Shown piece after piece: positions 1-5,197 of a stretch of DNA of 5,197 bases. Below the pieces are notes generated by a model, which saw nothing but the letters and a program-made list of their open reading frames with translations, was not told the DNA's origin and ran no database searches. This stretch comes from Thiobacillus sp. (GTDB lineage Bacteria > Pseudomonadota > Gammaproteobacteria > Burkholderiales > Thiobacillaceae), in contig JAABQU010000075.1 of NCBI GenBank assembly GCA_011391285.1, positions 1 through 5,197 on the forward strand, read 5' to 3'. Position 1 is the stretch's first letter, and the number at the start of each line of letters is the position of its first letter. Both the position numbers and the translations under genes were made by a program.

Positions 1-1
1 G

Positions 2-622
2 GTGCTGGCGTCCTTCCTGTTCATCAAGCACATGAGCGAGAACACACCGCAGGAAGTCGACCTCGCCGGCGACAGCAAGTATGCCGGCCTGGTGAACAAG
101 AGTGGCGTCTGCCCGCAGCTCATGATCAAGGAAGCCTACGGCCCGCTGTTCTTTGGCATCGCCAAGGCGTTCGAGCGCACCATCTGCAACGACATGGTGT
201 GCAGCAAGCCTTCGGTCGTCATCCTGCGCATGTCCAAGGTCTCGATGATGGACACCACCGGCCAGCGCGCGTTGGAGGGCGTGTTGCACCACGCCAAACG
301 AGAACATCAGCACGTGATCTTCACCCGCGCCAACCCGCAGGTGGCGAGCATGCTGGGCGACCTGCGCTCGGACGGCCTGCTCGCCGACGACGGCATCCTT
401 CCCAACAGCAACCAGGCCATCCATACCGCGATGCAGTACATGGACCCCGCCGTGTGCGGGAACTGCACCAGCCGCATTTTCCATGAGTGCACCCTTCAGG
501 CGGGCGGGGCGGATTATCAGGAGAGCGCGGCGACGTCGTCGCATCCGTCCGGGCAGGTGCCGCCGATGGCGGGAGGCTTGCCCGGCTTGGTGACGGCATC
601 CGTCAGCAACACCGCGGCATGA
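2..622 (+). CDS. SulP-family anion permease, C-terminal part with STAS domain (5' truncated by window)
   Basis: This is the C-terminal end of a secondary anion transporter of the SulP (SLC26-like) family, an inner-membrane protein that moves sulfate, bicarbonate or related anions. The frame is open at the window edge, so the GTG at 2 is an internal Val codon and not a start. Counting from it, residues 1-9 (VLASFLFIK) look like the end of the last membrane helix. A STAS domain follows at about residues 20-148, with a beta strand (SVVILRM) leading into the STAS loop motif DTTG at 84-87. After the domain comes a cysteine motif, C152-x2-C155-x7-C163, and then a Ser/Gly/Pro/Ala-rich tail of about 40 residues that looks disordered. 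The stop is TGA at 620-622. The substrate cannot be read from this part because the transport domain is missing. Bicarbonate is possible if the host is an autotroph, and sulfate is the default alternative. The family call is firm; the substrate is open. Confidence 0.88.
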   Translation: MLASFLFIKHMSENTPQEVDLAGDSKYAGLVNKSGVCPQLMIKEAYGPLFFGIAKAFERTICNDMVCSKPSVVILRMSKVSMMDTTGQRALEGVLHHAKREHQHVIFTRANPQVASMLGDLRSDGLLADDGILPNSNQAIHTAMQYMDPAVCGNCTSRIFHECTLQAGGADYQESAATSSHPSGQVPPMAGGLPGLVTASVSNTAA

Positions 623-628
623 AGCACA

Positions 629-655
629 CAGGACGCGAATACGGCAAACGTCCTG
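629..655. repeat. Perfect 7-bp inverted repeat after the sulP-like gene
   Basis: The arms CAGGACG (629-635) and CGTCCTG (649-655) are exact reverse complements separated by 13 bases. They begin 6 bases after the SulP stop codon. The transcript could form a small hairpin with a wide loop, or the DNA could be an operator. There is no following U-tract, so an intrinsic terminator is unlikely. The arms are short, so chance occurrence cannot be excluded. Confidence 0.4.
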
Positions 656-663
656 CTCCGGCT

Positions 664-694
664 TTGAAAAGGCGGCATGATGTAACAGTATTCT
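664..694 (+). promoter_or_regulatory. Weak sigma70-like promoter candidate for the hyf operon
   Basis: TTGAAA at 664-669 resembles a -35 box (5 of 6 matches to TTGACA). TATTCT at 689-694 resembles a -10 box (4 of 6 matches) with a 19-base spacer, longer than the preferred 17. It sits in the A/T-richer part of the gap, about 60 bases before the chosen hyfB start. The match is poor enough that the operon may instead use an activator-dependent promoter or read-through from the permease gene. Confidence 0.22.
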
Positions 695-755
695 GTTTAT
701 TGGACCGCATAAGCAGTGCGTGCGGGAACCCGGGCACGATAGGCTTGAAAACGAC

Positions 756-2774
756 ATGATGGAAATCTTTTCCCTGCTTCCCCCCGAACCGGTCCAATGG
801 GCCTGGGGTGTTGTGCTGTTCTGGCTGACACTGGGATTTGGGGCGCTGCTGCTGCAAGGTTCGCCACGCCTGCTGGGCAGCCTGGTATTTCCGCTGGGCG
901 CACTCGGCGCGCTTGGCGTTGCAGGCGTGGGCCTTGCCGGCCTGGTCATGCCCGCTTCCACTATCGTCCTGCCCATCGGCCTGCCCGACCTGCCTTTCCA
1001 TCTGCGGCTGGACGCCCTGTCCGCCTTCTTCATGCTGCTGCTGGGCGGCGCGGCGTTCGGCGTCACGGTGTATGCGTCCGGATATTTCAGGAGCATGGCC
1101 GCGGGCCCGCTGGCGCTGCTGGCGCTGTGGTACCACCTGTTCCTGGCGGGCATGGTCACGGTGCTGCTGGCCGACGATGCCTACGCCTTCATGGTGGCCT
1201 GGGAGGTGATGGCGCTGTCGTCCTACTTCCTCGTCACCACTGACCACAAGGTTCCCGAGATCCGCCGCGCCGGTTTTCTTTACCTGCTGATCGCACACGT
1301 CGGCGCGGTGGCGCTGCTGCTCAGCTTCGGCGTGTTGCAGGGCGGCCAGGGCGACTACACCTTCGACACCATGCGGCTGGCCGAAATGACGCCGTTCTGG
1401 GCCTCGGTCGTCTACCTGCTGGCGCTGTTCGGGTTCGGCGCCAAGGCGGGCCTGGTGCCGATGCACGTATGGCTGCCGGAAGCGCACCCGGCTGCGCCCT
1501 CGCCGGTGTCCGCGCTGATGTCGGGCGTGATGCTGAAGACCGCCATCTACGGGTTGCTGCGGGTGACCTTCGACCTGCTCGGCTTCCAGATCGCCTGGTG
1601 GGGCACGCTGGCGCTGGCGCTCGGCCTGATCACCGCACTGTACGGGGTGATCTTCGCCGCGGTGCAGTCCGACATGAAGCGTCTGCTGGCCTGGTCGTCG
1701 ATCGAGAACATCGGCGTGATCATCGCCGCCTTCGGCCTGACGCTGATCTTCACCACCGACGGCAAGGATGCGCTGGCCGCGCTGACGCTCACCGCCCTGC
1801 TGTATCACGCGCTCAACCACGCCTTCTTCAAGGGCCTGCTGTTCGTCGGCACCGGCTCGGTGCTGCACGCCACCGGGGTGCGCCACATGGGCCACCTGGG
1901 CGGGCTGATGCGCTTCATGCCGTGGACCGCCTGGCTGACCCTGATCGGCGCGCTGGCCATCGCCGGCCTGCCGCCGTTGAACGGCTTCGTCTCGGAATGG
2001 CTGCTGCTGCAGGCCTTCCTGCTTACCCCCGGCCTGACCCAGCCCTACCTCAACATGATCATTCCGGTGGCCGCCGCCACCGTGGCCCTGGCGGCGGCGC
2101 TCGCCGCCTATGTGATGGTCAAGTTCTTCGGCGTCGTCTTCCTCGGCCAGCCGCGCGATCCGGCCCTGCATGAAGCGCACGAGGCCGGCTGGCCGGAACG
2201 CCTGGGCATGCTGTGGCTGGCCGCGGGCTGCGTGCTGCTGGGCCTGTTTCCCGCCCATGTCATCGAATGGCTCGCCCCCGTGGTGCACCAGCTGGTCGGC
2301 CAGACCATGGTGAATGACGGCAACTGGTTGATGCTGGCGCCCGTCTCATCGGAGCGCGCAAGTTACGCCCCGCTGATCTTCTTCGCGGTCGTGGGGGCGG
2401 TGCTGCTGCTCACCTTCCTGTGGGTGCGCCGCGTCTACCACGGCCGGGTTCGCCGTAGCGACCCGTGGGATTGCGGCTTTCCGGAACACAACGCGCGCAT
2501 GCAGGACAGCGCCGAAGGCTTCGGCCAGCCGATCCGGCAGATTTTCGAGGCATTCATGCAGGTCGAACGGGAAACCCCCGATCCCTTCGACCGCAAGCCG
2601 AGCTATCGCGGCGCCTCGCTGGACAAGCTGTGGTTCATTCTTTATTTACCGATCGCGCGCGTGGTGGGCTGGCTGTCGAACCAGGCCGGACGGCTGCAGC
2701 ACGGCCGCATCCAGTGGTACCTGATCTACAGCTTCGCCACCCTGATCTTCCTCCTGGTCTTTACAACACGATGA
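756..2774 (+). CDS. hyfB: Hydrogenase-4 component B-like proton-channel subunit (NuoL/NuoM family)
   Basis: This is a large polytopic inner-membrane subunit of a complex I-like, hydrogenase-4/formate-hydrogenlyase-type complex, thought to carry ions across the membrane. The ATG at 756 gives 672 residues, the usual HyfB size; ATG 759 or GTG 720 are alternatives, and none has a strong ribosome binding site. The antiporter core shows the expected charged residues: Glu150 in the helix FMVAWEVMALSSYF, Lys230 in GFGAK followed by the conserved HVWLPEAHPAAPSPVSALMSG region, Lys261 in MLKTAIYGLLR, His351/His355/Lys359 in YHALNHAFFKG, and Glu414 in NGFVSEW. Lys456 lies in a later helix (AYVMVKFFG). 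After the core comes a HyfB-type extension with DPWDCGF (Cys573) and a final helix (about 655-670) before the stop. The stop overlaps the hyfC start. Family assignment is firm. Whether the complex is a working hydrogenase cannot be judged from this subunit. It differs from DabB of inorganic-carbon transporters in its C-terminal extension and its hyfC/hyfE neighbours. Confidence 0.9.
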   Translation: MMEIFSLLPPEPVQWAWGVVLFWLTLGFGALLLQGSPRLLGSLVFPLGALGALGVAGVGLAGLVMPASTIVLPIGLPDLPFHLRLDALSAFFMLLLGGAAFGVTVYASGYFRSMAAGPLALLALWYHLFLAGMVTVLLADDAYAFMVAWEVMALSSYFLVTTDHKVPEIRRAGFLYLLIAHVGAVALLLSFGVLQGGQGDYTFDTMRLAEMTPFWASVVYLLALFGFGAKAGLVPMHVWLPEAHPAAPSPVSALMSGVMLKTAIYGLLRVTFDLLGFQIAWWGTLALALGLITALYGVIFAAVQSDMKRLLAWSSIENIGVIIAAFGLTLIFTTDGKDALAALTLTALLYHALNHAFFKGLLFVGTGSVLHATGVRHMGHLGGLMRFMPWTAWLTLIGALAIAGLPPLNGFVSEWLLLQAFLLTPGLTQPYLNMIIPVAAATVALAAALAAYVMVKFFGVVFLGQPRDPALHEAHEAGWPERLGMLWLAAGCVLLGLFPAHVIEWLAPVVHQLVGQTMVNDGNWLMLAPVSSERASYAPLIFFAVVGAVLLLTFLWVRRVYHGRVRRSDPWDCGFPEHNARMQDSAEGFGQPIRQIFEAFMQVERETPDPFDRKPSYRGASLDKLWFILYLPIARVVGWLSNQAGRLQHGRIQWYLIYSFATLIFLLVFTTR

Positions 2775-3715
2775 GTACCGGCATCCTTCTGCAATTTGCC
2801 CAGACCCTGCTGGCGATCCTGCTGGCACCCCTGCTGATGGGCTGGGTCAACCAGTGCCGCGCCTGGATGCAGGGCCGCAGCGCCCCCCCGATCACCCAGC
2901 CCTACCGCACACTGCGCAAGCTGTTCCAAAAAGATGCGGTGATCGCCCACAACGCCTCGCCGCTGTTCCGCTTCGCGCCCTACATGATCTTCGCCTGCAT
3001 GGCGCTGGCGGCGGGCATCGTGCCGACCATCGTCAACGACCTGCCGTTCTCGCCGGCCGCCGATGTCATCGCCCTGGTCGGCATCTTCGCGCTGGCGCGG
3101 GTATTCCTGGCACTGGCGGCGATGGATATCGGCACCGACTTCGGCAGCCTCGGCGCACGTCGCGAAATGCTGGTGTCCTTCCTCGCCGAGCCGGCGCTGC
3201 TGATGGTGTTCTTCACCGCCAGCCTGATCTCGCAGTCGACCGAACTGCCGATGATCGTCGAGACCCTGGCGCACCGCGAGTTCGCCATCTACCCCAGCCT
3301 GGCGTTCGCGGCGGTGGCATTCTGGATGATCTCGGTGGCGGAAAATGCGCGCATCCCCGTGGACAACCCCACCACCCACCTTGAACTGACGATGATCCAT
3401 GAGGCCATGATTCTCGAATATTCGGCACGCCACCTGGCGCTGATCGAGTGGGCAGTGGCGTTGAAACTGTTCACCTATTCCGCGCTCGGCATCGCGCTGT
3501 TCCTGCCCTGGGGCATCGCGATTCAGGGCGATCTCGCGTCGCTGCCGCTGGCACTGCTGGCCATGGTCGCGAAACTGCTGCTCGGCGGCGCCGTGCTGGC
3601 GTTCATCGAGTCCATTTCAGCCAAGGTACGGCTGTTCCGCGCGCCCGAGTTTCTCGGCACCGCTTTCCTGCTGGCGGTGCTGGGCATGCTGATTCATTTC
3701 CTACTGGAGGTCTGA
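2771..3715 (+). CDS. hyfC: Hydrogenase-4 component C-like membrane anchor (NuoH/HycD family)
   Basis: This 314-residue membrane protein is homologous to complex I subunit NuoH (Nqo8) and to HycD/HyfC. It forms the heel of the membrane arm where the peripheral catalytic subunits dock and redox energy is passed to the ion channels. The N-terminal helix (about residues 5-25) is followed by the family stretch with PYRTLRKLFQKDAV, then several hydrophobic helices. The diagnostic NuoH signature ENARIPVDNP occupies residues 191-200, and the acidic cluster Glu205, Glu211 and Glu216 (HLELTMIHEAMILEYSARH) follows. The length matches the family. The start ATG at 2771 overlaps the hyfB stop as ATGA, with no clear Shine-Dalgarno before it, so translation is probably coupled to hyfB. 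The frame is open upstream to 2465, but that stretch lies inside the hyfB reading frame and encodes no family sequence. The gene is followed by hyfE after 1 base. Confidence 0.92.
   Translation: MSTGILLQFAQTLLAILLAPLLMGWVNQCRAWMQGRSAPPITQPYRTLRKLFQKDAVIAHNASPLFRFAPYMIFACMALAAGIVPTIVNDLPFSPAADVIALVGIFALARVFLALAAMDIGTDFGSLGARREMLVSFLAEPALLMVFFTASLISQSTELPMIVETLAHREFAIYPSLAFAAVAFWMISVAENARIPVDNPTTHLELTMIHEAMILEYSARHLALIEWAVALKLFTYSALGIALFLPWGIAIQGDLASLPLALLAMVAKLLLGGAVLAFIESISAKVRLFRAPEFLGTAFLLAVLGMLIHFLLEV
3706..3710 (+). promoter_or_regulatory. Ribosome binding site for hyfE
   Basis: GGAGG lies inside the last codons of hyfC, 6 bases before the ATG at 3717. It is the best Shine-Dalgarno match in the window and fixes the hyfE start. 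Confidence 0.8.
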
Positions 3716-3716
3716 C

Positions 3717-4379
3717 ATGTCACTGACCTACCACATCCAGATCGTCAATCTGCTGGCCGCCCTGCTGCTGCTGATTTCCTTCGCCATGCTGTCGCAGCGC
3801 CGCATCGTCGGGCTGATCACGCTGTTTGCCTGGCAGGGCGCGGCGTTGACGGCTTCCACCGCGCTGGTCGCCTGGTCCACCCACCAGCACCACCTGTATT
3901 ACTCGGCGGCGATCACCCTGGTGCTCAAGGTGATCGCCATGCCCTGGTACTTCTTCCATATCGTCAAGAAACTCGACGTCGACCGTGATGTCGAGCCGAT
4001 GATCAATATCCCGACCACCATGCTGATCGGCATCGCGCTGGTGATCTTCGCCTTCAATCTGGCGCTGCCCATCTCGGAACTGTCCGGCACGGTGACGCGC
4101 TCGACCCTGGGCATCGCGCTGGCCTGCGTGCTGCTCGCCTTCCTCATGATGATCACCCGCAAAAAGGCGATCCCCCAGGTAATCGGCTTCCTGGCGATGG
4201 AAAACGGCCTGTTCTTCGCCGCCACCAGCGCCACCTACGGCATGCCGCTGGTGGTGGAACTGGGCGTGGCGCTCGACGTGATGGTGGGCGTGTTCGTGCT
4301 CTCGATCTTCTTCTTCCAGATACGCGAGACCTTTGATTCGCTGGATCTGAAGCACATGGAAAAGCTGAAGGAAAAATAA
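3717..4379 (+). CDS. hyfE: Hydrogenase-4 component E-like membrane subunit (NuoK-like C-terminal half)
   Basis: This 220-residue integral membrane protein is close to the usual HyfE length. It is a small structural and ion-path subunit that sits between the NuoH-like anchor and the antiporter-like subunits. About seven hydrophobic segments are visible, beginning at roughly residues 6-24, 30-50, 60-80, 97-117, 128-146, 155-173 and 180-205. Lys71 (VLKVIAMPWYFF) sits in a helix of the N-terminal half. The C-terminal half resembles NuoK: Glu162 in FLAMENGLFF and Glu181 in VVELGVALDVMVG lie where NuoK carries its two conserved membrane glutamates, and Asp187 follows. A charged tail (SLDLKHMEKLKEK) ends the protein on the cytoplasmic side by inference. 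The start is set by a good Shine-Dalgarno, one base after the hyfC stop. In E. coli a hyfD gene lies between hyfC and hyfE; here it is absent. Confidence 0.9.
   Translation: MSLTYHIQIVNLLAALLLLISFAMLSQRRIVGLITLFAWQGAALTASTALVAWSTHQHHLYYSAAITLVLKVIAMPWYFFHIVKKLDVDRDVEPMINIPTTMLIGIALVIFAFNLALPISELSGTVTRSTLGIALACVLLAFLMMITRKKAIPQVIGFLAMENGLFFAATSATYGMPLVVELGVALDVMVGVFVLSIFFFQIRETFDSLDLKHMEKLKEK
4368..4372 (+). promoter_or_regulatory. Ribosome binding site for hyfF
   Basis: AAGGA in the final codons of hyfE lies 10 bases before the GTG at 4383. The spacing is somewhat long but acceptable, and it supports the GTG start. Confidence 0.55.
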
Positions 4380-4382
4380 GTC

Positions 4383-5197
<815 letters not shown>

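Larger units (their letters stand above)
623..755 (+). other. Intergenic gap between sulP-like gene and hyfB
   Basis: This is the only sizeable non-coding stretch in the window. It is visibly richer in A and T than the flanking genes, particularly at about 660-715, as expected for a promoter or leader region. It holds a perfect 7-bp inverted repeat (629-635 and 649-655), a weak sigma70-like pair (TTGAAA at 664-669 and TATTCT at 689-694) and a short TTAT/ATAA dyad (697-712). There is no T-run, so no rho-independent terminator is seen for the upstream gene. If translation of hyfB began at the GTG at 720 instead of the ATG at 756, the gap would end at 719. Confidence 0.6.

Noticed and set aside
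629..660. Rho-independent terminator after the permease gene
   Set aside because: An inverted repeat exists, but the stem is only 7 bp with a 13-base loop, and no T-tract follows.
603..2288. Long minus-strand open frame of 561 codons opposite hyfB
   Set aside because: Its translation is a low-complexity Gln/His/Arg/Gly-rich string with no domain. It is antisense to a clear HyfB and is the usual by-product of GC-rich codon bias.
2465..2770. Upstream extension of the hyfC frame
   Set aside because: The stretch lies within the conserved C-terminal extension of hyfB in another frame and reads as Arg/Ala/Pro-rich noise. The HyfC family N-terminus begins exactly at the ATG at 2771.
756..2774. DabB of a DabAB inorganic carbon transporter
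   Set aside because: There is no DabA gene beside it. The protein has the HyfB-type tail and is coupled to hyfC and hyfE.

Overview
The window is a GC-rich bacterial segment in which third codon positions are mostly G or C. It is densely coded, and all genes lie on the + strand. Gene content and style suggest a Pseudomonadota (proteobacterial) genome. A chemolithoautotrophic beta- or gammaproteobacterium would fit, but the organism is an inference and nothing here fixes the genus.

Layout: (1) 2-622 is the 3' end of a SulP-family anion permease. It covers the end of the last membrane helix, the cytoplasmic STAS domain and a cysteine-bearing tail. (2) 623-755 is a gap of about 133 bases that holds a 7-bp inverted repeat and a weak promoter-like sequence. 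(3) 756-2774 is hyfB, a large NuoL/NuoM-type proton-channel subunit. (4) 2771-3715 is hyfC, a NuoH-type membrane anchor that overlaps hyfB by ATGA. (5) 3717-4379 is hyfE, a small subunit with a NuoK-like C-terminal half. (6) 4383 to the window end is the first half of hyfF, a second antiporter-like subunit, which starts with GTG and is cut by the window edge.

The four hyf genes form one tight operon (a 4-base overlap, then gaps of 1 and 3 bases). Together they make the membrane arm of a complex I-like, hydrogenase-4/formate-hydrogenlyase-type complex that should couple redox chemistry to proton or sodium movement. The order B-C-E-F has no hyfA ferredoxin gene before hyfB and no hyfD between C and E, so it is more compact than the E. 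coli hyf operon. The catalytic subunits (hyfG- and hyfI-like) would lie downstream, outside the window. It therefore cannot be decided here whether the complex is a true [NiFe] hydrogenase or a hydrogenase-related complex without the metal site.

The neighbouring SulP permease, a family that includes sulfate and bicarbonate transporters, raises the possibility of a link to inorganic carbon uptake. That link rests only on adjacency. No RNA genes, mobile elements or CRISPR arrays were seen.
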